Under the pieces are notes generated by a model. The model did no database searches. It had not been told where the DNA came from and saw only the letters and a program-made list of their open reading frames with translations. Below are positions 1-8,949 of a stretch of 64,000 nucleotides of DNA, one piece after another. The stretch covers positions 248,001 to 312,000 of the forward strand of contig NZ_JACCFL010000001.1 of NCBI RefSeq assembly GCF_013410375.1. Reading direction: 5' to 3'. Position numbers and translations under genes: made by a program. Within the stretch, counting starts at the first letter, position 1; the number at the start of each line of letters is the position of its first letter. The stretch comes from Leifsonia shinshuensis (lineage in GTDB: Bacteria > Actinomycetota > Actinomycetes > Actinomycetales > Microbacteriaceae).

Positions 1-329
1 GTCCCGGTCAGCAGGAACCGGCCGGAGGGGTGCAGCGCCAGATGCGCGGGCGAATCGCCGCCGCTCGACACCCGGCCCAGCGGCCGCAGCGATCCGTCGG
101 CCGAGCGCGCGAACGCCGAGACGCCGCCGTCCGGCCCGGTCTCCTCCACCGCGTAGACCCGCGAGCCGTCGACCGACACGGCTACCCACGACGGGTTCGG
201 GACGCGCGCCGCCACGGCGACGTCGCCGACCGCCGTGCCGTCGAACCGTGCCGAGAGCACTCCCTCGGCGTGACCGTCGACGTGCGGGAGGCGCTGGGTG
301 TACGTGCCGATGAGGAGGTCGTGGGCCAT
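1..329 (-). CDS. Lactonase-family beta-propeller protein, N-terminal part (runs off the window)
   Basis: The minus strand opens at ATG 329 and stays open to the window edge, giving about 109 residues. They begin MAHDLLIGTYTQ and contain VPNPSWVAVSVDGSRVYAVE and SPAHLALHPSGRFLLTG, the opening blades of the lactonase/6-phosphogluconolactonase-like seven-bladed propeller family (Pfam Lactonase). Members hydrolyse 6-phosphogluconolactone or related cyclic esters, but many remain untested. No signal peptide is seen, so a cytosolic protein is likely. The gene diverges from nucS with only about 60 bases between the starts. The family call is firm; the substrate is inferred and the C-terminus is missing. 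Confidence 0.8.
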   Translation of the reverse strand, partial: MAHDLLIGTYTQRLPHVDGHAEGVLSARFDGTAVGDVAVAARVPNPSWVAVSVDGSRVYAVEETGPDGGVSAFARSADGSLRPLGRVSSGGDSPAHLALHPSGRFLLTG

Positions 330-388
330 GCCCTCATCCTGCCAGCACCGCCCAGGCGGCAGCACCGCCGGCACCGTACACTTGACCG

Positions 389-1084
389 GTGCGCCTCGTG
401 ATAGCCAACTGTTCCGTCGACTACGCCGGCCGCCTGAGCGCCCACCTCCCGCTGGCCAAGCGCCTGCTCATGCTCAAGGCCGACGGCAGCCTCCTCGTCC
501 ACTCCGACGGCGGCTCCTACAAACCCCTCAACTGGATGAGCCCGCCGTGCACCCTCACGGTCGACGAGCCCGACGAGCTGCAGCGGGAGGCCGGGATCAC
601 CGAGGTCTGGCGCGTCACGCAGGCGAAGACCGCCGACATGCTCATCGTCTCCATCCACGAGGTGCTGCACGACTCCGCGCACGACCTCGGCATCGACCCC
701 GGGCTGCAGAAGGATGGTGTGGAGGCGCACCTCCAGAAGCTGCTGGCCGAGCAGATCCACCTCCTCGGCGATGGCCATGTGCTGGTCCGCCGCGAGTACA
801 TGACGGCGATCGGGCCGGTCGACATCCTGGCCCGTGACGAGCGCGGCGCCTCAGTCGCGGTCGAGTTGAAGCGCCGCGGCGACATCGACGGCGTCGAACA
901 GCTCACCCGGTACTTGGAGCTGATGAACCGCGACCCGCTGCTGGCTCCCGTGTCCGGGGTGTTCGCGGCGCAGGAGATCAAACCGCAGGCCCGCACGCTG
1001 GCCGAGGATCGCGGCATCCGCTGCCTCGTGCTCGACTACGACGCCATGCGCGGGCTGGACGACAGCGACAGCAGGCTGTTCTAA
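389..1084 (+). CDS. nucS: Mismatch-specific endonuclease NucS/EndoMS
   Basis: This 231-residue protein begins at GTG with [16 protein letters not shown], the conserved opening of NucS. It cuts both strands at mismatches and replaces MutS/MutL mismatch repair in most actinobacteria and some archaea. An N-terminal DNA-binding/dimerisation domain precedes a RecB-like nuclease domain whose catalytic residues are visible: D145 in GPVDILARD and E159/K161 in VAVELKRRG. The protein ends DDSDSRLF, a short acidic-hydrophobic tail like the beta-clamp-binding tail known for this family. Its stop overlaps the start of the next gene (TAATG), so the two are probably translationally coupled. Confidence 0.95.
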   Translation: MRLVIANCSVDYAGRLSAHLPLAKRLLMLKADGSLLVHSDGGSYKPLNWMSPPCTLTVDEPDELQREAGITEVWRVTQAKTADMLIVSIHEVLHDSAHDLGIDPGLQKDGVEAHLQKLLAEQIHLLGDGHVLVRREYMTAIGPVDILARDERGASVAVELKRRGDIDGVEQLTRYLELMNRDPLLAPVSGVFAAQEIKPQARTLAEDRGIRCLVLDYDAMRGLDDSDSRLF

Positions 1085-1506
1085 TGGCCGCACCCGCGGG
1101 ACGCTTCCCCCAGACCTACGAGAACGGGCCGGTCCGCAAGGCTCTCGCGGCCATCACGGCAGAGCCGACGCTGGAGAACCTGGAGGCTCTGCTCGCCGCC
1201 GCGACGAAGGGCGGCCTGGTCGTCGACGTCACGGGGTCGACGCCGGACGAGGTGAGACTGCGCACGATCCAGTCGACGGCGGGCGAGCCCGTGCTGCCGC
1301 TGTTCACCTCCATGAAGGCGCTGCGGAACGCCGTCGGCGCCGCCGGAGGCAAGGGAACCCGCGTGCAGGCCGTCATCGTCCCTGCCGCCGAAGCGCTCGG
1401 CTACATCGCCAATGCCGACTTCGTGGCGGTCCAGTTCGACCCGGGAGCGGCGCACACGATGGTCGTCGCGCGCTCGCACATCGAGTCAGCTCTCAGCGAG
1501 CACTGA
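1084..1506 (+). CDS. SseB-domain protein
   Basis: The protein has 140 residues and resembles the SseB N-terminal domain family, with an N-terminal helical part and the pattern EPVLPLFTSMKALRNAV typical of the fold. The family is small, cytosolic and of unclear role in actinobacteria. The start ATG shares a base with the nucS stop codon. No catalytic motif is visible. The family call is good; no function can be assigned. Confidence 0.7.
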   Translation: MAAPAGRFPQTYENGPVRKALAAITAEPTLENLEALLAAATKGGLVVDVTGSTPDEVRLRTIQSTAGEPVLPLFTSMKALRNAVGAAGGKGTRVQAVIVPAAEALGYIANADFVAVQFDPGAAHTMVVARSHIESALSEH

Positions 1507-1543
1507 CGGCACGCACGAACACCTCACATATCATGGGACGGCT

Positions 1544-2242
1544 ATGACAAACCCGATCACCACGACCACCGACGCGCCCACGACCGTCGCGCGCACCTGG
1601 ACCTGCGTCCTCTTCGACCTCGACGGCACCCTCACCGACTCCGCACCCGGCATCACCGCCTCCCTGGTGCGCATGTTCGAGACGCTCGGCCTCCCCATCC
1701 CCACCCCCGCCGAGCTCGTGGAGTACGTCGGACCGCCGCTGCTCGACTCGCTGCAGTCGATGGCCGGCTTCGACGAGGCGGCCGCCCGCGACGCCCTCAC
1801 GGTCTACCGCGCGGACTATGCGGCCAACGGCGCGTTCGACAGCGCCGTCTTCCCCGGCATCCGCGGCCTCCTGCAGCGCCTGCAGGCCGCCGGCATCCCG
1901 CTCGCCGTCGCCACCAGCAAGCCGGAGACGCAGGCCACGCGCATCCTGGAGCACTTCGAGCTCGCGCAGTACTTCGACGTCATCGCCGGCGCGACCGACG
2001 ACGAGAGCCGCAGCGCCAAGGCCGACGTCGTCGCCGACGCGCTGCGCCGCCTCGGCGAGCAGGGCGTCGCGCTCGACCACACCGTGATGGTCGGCGACCG
2101 CCAGTTCGACGTGGAGGGCGCCGCCGAGCACGGCATCCCGACCATCCTCGTCGAGTGGGGCTACGGCTCGCCCGCGGAGGCGGCCGGCGCGATCGCGGTC
2201 GTGCACTCGGCCGACCAGCTCAGCACGCTGCTGCTGGGCTGA
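1544..2242 (+). CDS. HAD-superfamily hydrolase, phosphoglycolate-phosphatase-like
   Basis: This 232-residue protein carries the HAD signatures in order: motif I FDLDGTLTDS (about residue 25), motif II AVATSKPE, and motif III/IV VMVGDRQFDVEGA. An alpha-helical cap with VGPPLLDSL lies between I and II, as in Gph/PGP-type phosphatases. It probably dephosphorylates a small phosphometabolite. The open frame extends upstream into the SseB-like gene, but ATG 1544 gives a normal length and leaves a 37-base gap, so it was preferred. Substrate is not predictable from sequence alone. Confidence 0.85.
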   Translation: MTNPITTTTDAPTTVARTWTCVLFDLDGTLTDSAPGITASLVRMFETLGLPIPTPAELVEYVGPPLLDSLQSMAGFDEAAARDALTVYRADYAANGAFDSAVFPGIRGLLQRLQAAGIPLAVATSKPETQATRILEHFELAQYFDVIAGATDDESRSAKADVVADALRRLGEQGVALDHTVMVGDRQFDVEGAAEHGIPTILVEWGYGSPAEAAGAIAVVHSADQLSTLLLG

Positions 2243-2335
2243 CCCGGGCGCGGGAGGTCCCGCCGGGAGCGTCGGAGGCTGCGCAGTAGGCTGGAGTGTT
2301 GCACTACCGCACTCCATACAGCACTAGGAAGAATC

Positions 2336-2746
2336 ATGCGCACCAACAGCAAAATGCTCGTTCCCGCCGCCCTGGTCGCGGCACTGTCCATCGCCGCACT
2401 CACCGGCTGCTCCGGCAGCGGTAGCGGCTCCAGCTCGACGCCGTCGGCGTCGGCCTCCCAGGAGGCGACCTCCAAGTCGCTGCCCTCCGACTTCCCGAAG
2501 TCGGACGTCCCGATCGTCGCCGGCACCGTGCTCGTCGCGAACGGCGACCACAACGACGGCTGGTCCGTCACGGTCCAGCCGAAGGACAAGAACGGCTTCG
2601 CCGACGCGAAGGCCGCACTCGAGAAGGCCGGTTACACGGTCCAGCCCGGCGCGACCGACAGCAAGGCCGTCTACAAGAACGACAAGTACACCGTCGCGAT
2701 CGGCACCCCCGGTGTCGCCGTGACGTACCTCGTCACCGCCAACTGA
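2336..2746 (+). CDS. Small secreted lipoprotein, unknown function
   Basis: The 136-residue product begins with a lipoprotein signal peptide ending in the lipobox LTGC (Cys26). A Ser/Gly/Ala linker follows, then a compact domain of roughly 85 residues with FADAKAALEKAGYTVQPGA. It should be lipid-anchored on the outside of the cell membrane. An AGGAAG ribosome site precedes the ATG. No known domain was recognised. A strong hairpin follows the stop codon. Confidence 0.75.
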   Translation: MRTNSKMLVPAALVAALSIAALTGCSGSGSGSSSTPSASASQEATSKSLPSDFPKSDVPIVAGTVLVANGDHNDGWSVTVQPKDKNGFADAKAALEKAGYTVQPGATDSKAVYKNDKYTVAIGTPGVAVTYLVTAN

Positions 2747-2754
2747 CGGCGGCC

Positions 2755-2802
2755 CGGAAGCCGTCGGGCGCGCACGTTCCGCTGCGCGCCCGGCGGCTTC
2801 CG
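2755..2802. terminator. Hairpin terminator after the lipoprotein gene
   Basis: An almost perfect stem starts CGGAAGCCG and ends CGGCTTCCG; a second block GGGCGCGCA pairs with TGCGCGCCC inside it, closed by a short loop. There is no U tract, which is common for high-GC actinobacterial terminators. Confidence 0.7.
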
Positions 2803-2818
2803 CCGTTCCAGCGCCGCG

Positions 2819-2940
2819 CGATTCGTGCTGAATGTCGCGAATCGCGCCGCCAAACGCGACATTCGTGCTGAATGTACGCCGGCACATTCGTGCCGAATGT
2901 GGGGAATCGCGGCGGCAAACGCGACATTCGTGACGAATGT
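2819..2940. repeat. Tandem pair of about 57-bp palindromic intergenic units
   Basis: Two units (about 2819-2875 and 2884-2940) share one layout: an ATTCGTGnnGAATGT palindrome, a spacer ending AAACGCG, and a second ACATTCGTGnnGAATGT palindrome. The four palindromes lie at 2821-2835, 2859-2875, 2884-2900 and 2924-2940. The spacers differ by small substitutions (GCGCCGCC against GCGGCGGC). The block sits between convergent genes and ends 7 bases before the stop codon of the regulator gene. It looks like a dispersed intergenic repeat rather than an operator, but only this locus can be seen. Confidence 0.75.
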
Positions 2941-2947
2941 GCCGCCG

Positions 2948-4849
2948 CTAGGCGTCGATGATGCGGACGAGCTCGTCGATGAACGCCGTGAAGGTGTCGG
3001 CCCGGCGGATGAGGCCGAGCACGGCCTCCCGGTCGGAGAACACCTCCACGAACTGGTCGAACACCGTCTGGAACGCCGCGCGGCCGCCCTCCGAGAACGC
3101 GATGAACGCGATCACGTTGACCCGGGCGTCGCCCCAGTCCATCGCGGTGTCGTTGACCACGATCGCGATGGCGGTGCGCTTGGCGTTCATGGTCATCGCG
3201 TGCGGCACCGCCAGCGTGTCCGTGAACGCCGTCGACGACATCTGCTCGCGCTCGACCGCCTGCTCCACGTAGTCGCTGCCGATCGCGTCGGCCGCGATCA
3301 TCCGGTCGCCGAGGGCGCGGATCATCGTGATCGCGTCGCGCGCGTAGAAGTTGCGCAGGAACAGGCTCTCGTCGAAGTACTCGAGCAGCTCGTTCTTGAT
3401 CCCGGCCCGGCGCCGCTGCCGGCGAATGCGGGCGACCGACTGCCGGATGTGCTCCACGTCGGTCTCGGTGAGGAACGGCTGCACGATGACCGTGTTCTCC
3501 CGGCGCCCGCGCGGGTCGATCGTGGTCAGCACGAGGTCGGCGTCGATGGCCGACCAGTCGGCGTCGGTCGACGTGATGACGCTCACGATGTCCAGCTCGT
3601 CGCCGAGGGCGCTCTCCAGCTTCTCGCGCAGCAGGATGTGCATGTCGTAGTAGTTGGGGCAGACCACGGCGGTGCGCACGGCGTCCCTGCGGCGCGACTG
3701 CTGCTCGAGGTAGGCGCCGACGTGCATGGCGATGTAGGCGATCTCGTCGTCGTTGACCGCGATCCCCTCCGCGGCCTGCAGCCGGCTGGCGATGTAGACG
3801 GCCAGCTCGTAGGTCATCGGGTAGGAGCTCTTGATCGAGCGGGTCAGGGGGTTGCGGGAGTAGGTGTTCTCGTGCGCGCGCGCCACCAGGTTCTGGACGT
3901 GCAGCGTGAGCCGCACGATGAAGTCCTCGTCGCGGAGGTCGACCAGATACTCGGTGGAGGCCCGTGCGACGATGCCGCGCACGACGGCCAGGTCCTCGTC
4001 GCTGACGAACTCGGCCACGCTGTCCGCACGCGCGCCCGGCGCGATCACCCGGGTGCGCAGCAGGATGGCGAGGTAGCGCAGCTCGGTCGGGTCCAGCTCG
4101 ACGCCGAAGTGCTTCCGCACCAGCCCGCCGAGGTCGTCGGCGAGGCCGCGCAGTGCCTCCCCCGCGTCGGCGCCGCCCGCGGCGGGGAGCACCCGGTCCT
4201 TGGCCACCCGGTCGAGCGCGACGGCCATGTGCAGGAGGACGTCGTTGATGCCGTACTCGTTCACGAAGAACCCGCGCGCGTCCAGCATCTCCACCAGGTC
4301 GGACTTGAACGCGGCCAGCCCCTGCGACCCGAACGCCTCCTGGATGCGGGACACATCCACGACGCCCTGGCGCGTCTCGTCGCGGAACAGCCGGCTAATG
4401 AGCTTGCGCCGGGCGATCTCCGGGCCGGTCAGCTGCGCCACCGGTCCGTGCCGGTCGAGCGCGAGCTCGGTGCCGGCGAGGAGGCTGCGGACCCGGGTGA
4501 GGTCGGACTCGATGGTGGAGTCGGACACGAACAGGCTCTCCGCCGTCTCGTAGACGTCGATCCCGTCGGGCTCGTCCAGCAGCCTCCGCGCGAGGAACGC
4601 CAGCCGCTCCTGCGGCGACCCGGCCGCCGGGGCCGCGCCGGAGGTGTCGGCGAGGTAGGCGGCGTACGCGTCGCCCTTCACCCGGTACCCGGTGGGACCG
4701 GACTCGACCAGCTCGCCGAGCGCGGCGGCGTAGCTGCGGATGCTGCGGGAGGTGACGCCCAGGTCGTGCGCGAGCTCCGCGGCGGTCACCCAGGCAGCAC
4801 GACGCGACAGGATGTCGAGCATCCTCGTCTGCTTCGCGGAGAGCGCCAT
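2948..4849 (-). CDS. PRD-containing transcriptional regulator of BglG/MtlR type
   Basis: The 633-residue protein has an HTH_11-like domain (about 6-60), a second HTH/Mga-like domain (about 90-150), two PTS regulation domains (PRD1 about 175-285 with H207; PRD2 about 290-385 with H317 and H376), an EIIB-like domain (C397 in VVCPNYYD) and an EIIA-like domain (about 490-630, H550 in AVPHAMTM). Such proteins are phosphorylated by HPr and EII proteins and switch sugar operons on or off. The only complete PTS in the window is the mannitol system 4-6 kb away, so an MtlR role is a reasonable inference but not proven by adjacency. Confidence 0.85.
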   Translation of the reverse strand: MALSAKQTRMLDILSRRAAWVTAAELAHDLGVTSRSIRSYAAALGELVESGPTGYRVKGDAYAAYLADTSGAAPAAGSPQERLAFLARRLLDEPDGIDVYETAESLFVSDSTIESDLTRVRSLLAGTELALDRHGPVAQLTGPEIARRKLISRLFRDETRQGVVDVSRIQEAFGSQGLAAFKSDLVEMLDARGFFVNEYGINDVLLHMAVALDRVAKDRVLPAAGGADAGEALRGLADDLGGLVRKHFGVELDPTELRYLAILLRTRVIAPGARADSVAEFVSDEDLAVVRGIVARASTEYLVDLRDEDFIVRLTLHVQNLVARAHENTYSRNPLTRSIKSSYPMTYELAVYIASRLQAAEGIAVNDDEIAYIAMHVGAYLEQQSRRRDAVRTAVVCPNYYDMHILLREKLESALGDELDIVSVITSTDADWSAIDADLVLTTIDPRGRRENTVIVQPFLTETDVEHIRQSVARIRRQRRRAGIKNELLEYFDESLFLRNFYARDAITMIRALGDRMIAADAIGSDYVEQAVEREQMSSTAFTDTLAVPHAMTMNAKRTAIAIVVNDTAMDWGDARVNVIAFIAFSEGGRAAFQTVFDQFVEVFSDREAVLGLIRRADTFTAFIDELVRIIDA

Positions 4850-4928
4850 GGACCGCGACCACCTTTCCCACCCGAGTCAATCACTCGGCAGCGGTTGCCG
4901 CAGGTCGCTCGCGGCAAGTTTCCGCCCC

Positions 4929-6056
4929 TCAGGAAGTTCGTCTGGACCGCGCCTCCAGCCTGGCGACCGGTGAGAACACGAACCGGAAGAGGGACCGCCA
5001 GAGCGGCGCGCCCGCCCGCTCCACGAGGAAGTGGACCGCGGCGGCGACCCCGAGGACGACGAGGAGGGCCGCCGCGATCCCCGGCCAGATCGCGCCCGGG
5101 TCCACCCATCGGTTGAGCAGTGCGTAGCCGAAGACGGCGTGACTGAGGTAGAGCGGGTAGGTCAGCGCCCCCAGGAACCGGCTCCCCGGGACAGGGAGCG
5201 CGGCGACCGCGGGCCGGGTGAGGACGAGCACGAGCACGAAGAGCAGGACCACGACGACCCCCAGCGCGACCGGGTCGGTCGCGGCACCGTCGCCCGACTC
5301 GTCCGCGTGCCGGATGGTCGCCACGACACCGCCGACGACGCTCGCGAGCAGGCCGGCCGCGCGCAACGCGGTCCACCCGCTGCGCGAGATCATCGCGATG
5401 ATCGCGCCGCCCGCGAACAGCGTGAACAGGTCGCCGCAGAGCGGGAGGGCGGCCACCCGGGGCACGAACAGCGTCGTCCCGAGCATCCCGATCGCCCACA
5501 GCGGGAAGAACGTGTCGAGCCAGCGCCGCCGCCGGAACAGCAGGAAGAGGAAGACGAGCGCGTAGAACTGCAGCTCGAGGGTGAGCGTCCAGTACACCCC
5601 GTCGAGCTGCGGCTGCCGGAACACGGCGGGCGCCATCGTGAGGTTGGCGAGGAACTTCGGCAGCAGCTCGAGCGGAGCGGTCTGCCCGGTGACCAGCAGG
5701 GTCGCCGAGGTGAGCGCGACCCCGGCCCAGTAGGCCGGATACAGCCGCGTCGCCCGCCCGGCAGCGAACGCGGACGCCTCGCGCCCGGACGCGGACAGAA
5801 AGATGACGAACCCGCTGATCAGGAAGAACAGCTGGACACCGAGGAACCCGTACGCGGCCAGCCAGGAGACGGGCGTGGCTCCGAACGAGTGGATGGCGCC
5901 GTGCTCGATGCCCCAGAACAGCCAGTGGTAGGCGACCACGGAGAGGGCGGCGGCGAGGCGGAGGAGGTCGAGGATGGCGAGGCGGGGGTGGGGAGTGGCG
6001 CGGCGGGCACCCCTGCGGGTGAGCGTGGAGGCGACGTCGTCGGTGGGAATCGGCAT
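4929..6056 (-). CDS. Membrane acyltransferase, acyltransferase-3 family
   Basis: Read from ATG 6056 this is a 375-residue protein with about ten membrane helices. It carries the family marks ILDLLRLAAALSVVAYHW near residue 30, with the His needed for acyl transfer, and GVQLFFLISGFVIFL. Relatives (OafA/YrhL) add acetyl or other acyl groups to surface sugars or lipids. The longer open frame upstream overlaps the glycosidase gene; ATG 6056 has a GGAG ribosome site and leaves an 11-base gap, so the two genes are probably one operon. The acceptor is unknown. Confidence 0.85.
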   Translation of the reverse strand: MPIPTDDVASTLTRRGARRATPHPRLAILDLLRLAAALSVVAYHWLFWGIEHGAIHSFGATPVSWLAAYGFLGVQLFFLISGFVIFLSASGREASAFAAGRATRLYPAYWAGVALTSATLLVTGQTAPLELLPKFLANLTMAPAVFRQPQLDGVYWTLTLELQFYALVFLFLLFRRRRWLDTFFPLWAIGMLGTTLFVPRVAALPLCGDLFTLFAGGAIIAMISRSGWTALRAAGLLASVVGGVVATIRHADESGDGAATDPVALGVVVVLLFVLVLVLTRPAVAALPVPGSRFLGALTYPLYLSHAVFGYALLNRWVDPGAIWPGIAAALLVVLGVAAAVHFLVERAGAPLWRSLFRFVFSPVARLEARSRRTS

Positions 6057-6067
6057 GGGAGACTCCG

Positions 6068-8782
6068 CTACTGCGCGACGTCGATCGCGTCGATGTCGGG
6101 AGCCCAGCCGGACGCCTCCGCGGCGAGCGTGATCGAGTTGAGTCCTTCGACGAGGTCCACGCTGATGGTTCGGAGACTCCAGTCGTCCCACGACGCGGTG
6201 CGCGGGAACGTGACGACGCGCTCCGGTCCTCCGTTGACGCGGACGACGATGGACCGCACCTGAGCGGAGGCGTAGCGGATGCCGACCGTCGTCGCGCCGG
6301 CCTTCATTGCCGTCACGCCCGTGAAGGTCACGGAGGCGCCGTACCCGAGCTGGCCTACCATCTCGCCGCTGCAGCCGGCCGCTGCGCACGGCGCCCGGGT
6401 GGCCCTTCCGGTGAGGACGTTGGCCGCGTCCTCCGCCTGATAGGTCCGGATGAGCTCGACCCGGTCGAGGTCCGGGGCGTTCCCATCGGTCCCGGACAGC
6501 ACGATCGTGTGCTTCCCCGGCGCGAAGTGAAGAGGCACGTCGATCGTGCGGGGGACGTTCCAGCCGTTGGGATCGCCGCTTCCACGCCCGGACTCCGCCG
6601 GAGTCACCGGCGGCGACGCGACCCCGTCCACCGTGACGGTCAGCCTCCGCTTCTCGCCGGAGAGGTAGGCGATGCGGGCGGTGTACGCGCCCTCAGCTTC
6701 GACGTCCGAGAACGTGATCCCCGCGTAGCCCACATAACCGGCCTTGGCCCCGCCGGAGCAGGACGCACAGGGCGCGACGCGTGCGCTGCCGCCCATCGCG
6801 GCGGACTCGGCCTCGAGGATCCGATCGGCCTTCGGGGTCGGCGCGGGATGCCCGGGCGTCAGGACGACCATCGCCCCGCCGTGCTCCGCGAGCGGGAGGG
6901 TGAGCGTATCGGCCGAGGTGACCGCGGATCGCTCGACCAGGGGCTGCCCGTTCGCCCCGCCATCCCGGTAGACCGTCGCCGTGTAGGTCCCAGACCCGAG
7001 GAAGTCGAGCGGCACGGGGAGCTGCCGTGCGCCATCCGTGATCGCGCCCACGTACCAGTCCTGACCGGACCGGCGGGCGAAGGCGGCGTGGCTGTCCGGG
7101 GCCGCGTCGACAAGCAGGGACTGGTCCCAGACGGTCGGGAGGGATCGGAGCACATCCACGCCCGGCCAGGTCTCGTACGCGGCCGGAGTGTCGGCCAGCG
7201 TGGTGAGCGCCGACGTGAAGGCGACCGACAGAGCCAGCTGGTGCGCTTGGGTCGTCAGCGGATTCGCGAGCGACAGGGCGACCGGTGTCGCGTCGGCGCT
7301 GCCGAGAAGCCCGCGGCCGAGCGTGAGGTTGACGTTGTCCCGCGCCGATGCCGGGTTGCCGTTCTTGTATCCCTCGGCGCCCGCGACGCCCTCGCTCGTG
7401 AGCACGTGCGGGTAGGTGCGCTGCTCGCCTCCCGGCTTGGTCGAACCGTGGAAGTCGAGCATGAGTTTCGCGCGGCCCGCGCCGATGCTGAGCCGGTCGT
7501 AGAAGCGCATGATGTCCGCACGATCGGAGTCGAAGAAGTCGATCTTCAGCCCGACGACGCCGCGCTCCGCGAGCTTCTTCATGGCGCTGTCGATCTCGCT
7601 TTGATCGAAGAGCGTCTTATCCGCCCTCCGGAATTCGTTGCGGTGCATCCACGCGAAGATGCCGACGCCGCGCGCCTTCGCGTAGTCCGCCAGTTCCTCG
7701 AGCTGATCCCACGAGGAGTAGCCCGCGTCCGCGGTCACGTACGGAAGGCCGAGTCGCTCGGCAGCGTCGACGTACTGGCGGTGCAGTGCGAGGTAGTCGT
7801 CGCCGCTCGCCATCGAGTTCGACCACCACGGCCAGAGCGAGACGCCCGGCCGGATCCAGTTCGCCGCCGACCCGGTCAGCTCCGGGGCCGGAGGAGCGTT
7901 GAGATCGGTGAGGAGGTGGGACTCCACCAGAGCGTCGAGCCCGCTCCCCATTCCGATCACGCGCCACGGTGTCGTCAGCGATCCGTCGAAAGGCACTCGC
8001 ACGCTCGCCGGAGATTCATCGAAGACGGCGTTGTCCGGCCCGGGCAGCGCCACCCGGAGTGCCTGCCCTTTGCCGCGGGGGGCATCGAGCCGCACCGCCG
8101 GGTAGGGACCGCCGCCAGCGCGCACGGCGGCCTCCGTCAGCTGCACCCAGCGGCCGTCCGGTGCGGAGACGAGCGCGGGCATGGACAGCCGGTTACCACC
8201 CAGCTCCGTCGGCCCGAACCGCTGCGGCTTGCCTTCGTAGTTGCGCTCGTAGGGGCTCGCCCAGACCGTCGAGCCGGCCAGGAGTTCGAACGCGGTCGCT
8301 TCGGCCACGACCGCGGAGGAACCGGGGAGGTCGGCCGTGTACCGGAACGCCACACCGGACGGAGTCGCCCGGACCGCGACGGTCAGGCCGGCCGTCCCCT
8401 TGCGGTAGACGGCCACCAGCTCATCCATGACAGAGGAGACGGTCCCCTTCTCCGCGCCGCCGGGCGCGTAGCTGGACTGGATCCGCCGGCGCTCGGAGCG
8501 TTCGAAGGTCAGCCCGGTCGTGAGGTCGGCCGCTTCCGTCACGATGCCCAGCCGCACGGGCTGCAGCACGGGACGGCCGTCCAGCGACGTCGTGAGGTCG
8601 AGTGTTCCGTCCGGTCCCGTGTTCAGCGTCGCCGAGACGCGGCCGTCGACGGACTCGACGGACAGGCGCTGCGCGGCCGACGGATCGTCTGCCGAAGCCG
8701 CCGTCGTCGTGGCGACGAGCGCGCCGACGACGAGAGCGGCGGCGGGCAGACGAAGGGGTCTGGAGAGGGCCCGGAGGTGCAT
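6068..8782 (-). CDS. Secreted GH97 glycoside hydrolase with two carbohydrate-binding-like modules
   Basis: The 904-residue protein has a signal peptide (cleavage near ATTTAASA, residue 31), an N-terminal beta-sandwich, and a catalytic barrel with family-97 hallmarks: WPWWSNSMASGDDY, VTADAGYSSW, D415 in GLKIDFFD, and DFHGSTKPGG. An Asp in the KIDF motif is the arrangement seen in retaining GH97 alpha-galactosidases, whereas inverting members use Glu, so an alpha-galactosidase is the best guess. The C-terminal third is a duplicated CBM35/CBM6-like module (about 655-778 and 781-904), each starting with an AE(S/D)A motif and a Cys-containing loop. It should act outside the cell, releasing sugar from oligosaccharides. 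Confidence 0.85.
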   Translation of the reverse strand: MHLRALSRPLRLPAAALVVGALVATTTAASADDPSAAQRLSVESVDGRVSATLNTGPDGTLDLTTSLDGRPVLQPVRLGIVTEAADLTTGLTFERSERRRIQSSYAPGGAEKGTVSSVMDELVAVYRKGTAGLTVAVRATPSGVAFRYTADLPGSSAVVAEATAFELLAGSTVWASPYERNYEGKPQRFGPTELGGNRLSMPALVSAPDGRWVQLTEAAVRAGGGPYPAVRLDAPRGKGQALRVALPGPDNAVFDESPASVRVPFDGSLTTPWRVIGMGSGLDALVESHLLTDLNAPPAPELTGSAANWIRPGVSLWPWWSNSMASGDDYLALHRQYVDAAERLGLPYVTADAGYSSWDQLEELADYAKARGVGIFAWMHRNEFRRADKTLFDQSEIDSAMKKLAERGVVGLKIDFFDSDRADIMRFYDRLSIGAGRAKLMLDFHGSTKPGGEQRTYPHVLTSEGVAGAEGYKNGNPASARDNVNLTLGRGLLGSADATPVALSLANPLTTQAHQLALSVAFTSALTTLADTPAAYETWPGVDVLRSLPTVWDQSLLVDAAPDSHAAFARRSGQDWYVGAITDGARQLPVPLDFLGSGTYTATVYRDGGANGQPLVERSAVTSADTLTLPLAEHGGAMVVLTPGHPAPTPKADRILEAESAAMGGSARVAPCASCSGGAKAGYVGYAGITFSDVEAEGAYTARIAYLSGEKRRLTVTVDGVASPPVTPAESGRGSGDPNGWNVPRTIDVPLHFAPGKHTIVLSGTDGNAPDLDRVELIRTYQAEDAANVLTGRATRAPCAAAGCSGEMVGQLGYGASVTFTGVTAMKAGATTVGIRYASAQVRSIVVRVNGGPERVVTFPRTASWDDWSLRTISVDLVEGLNSITLAAEASGWAPDIDAIDVAQ

Positions 8783-8949
8783 GCTCCCTGAGCATAGAGC
8801 ATCAATGTCAATTCAACATGTTTCAGATCGCCCGCCCCTTCCGCCCCCCAGGAAGAAACCGTCCTGGCCCGCACCCGCCCGCCGGGCGGAGCATGGTCAC
8901 GATCCACCGGACCACCCGTTCCACCGTTCCACCGAAAGGCATGAGGTCG

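Noticed and set aside
2948..4849. Calling the PRD regulator mtlR outright
   Set aside because: Domain layout fits, but other genes lie between it and the mannitol operon and no shared operator could be shown.
2825..5116. A 763-codon plus-strand open frame
   Set aside because: It is antisense to the PRD regulator, has no recognisable domain, and begins inside the intergenic repeat.
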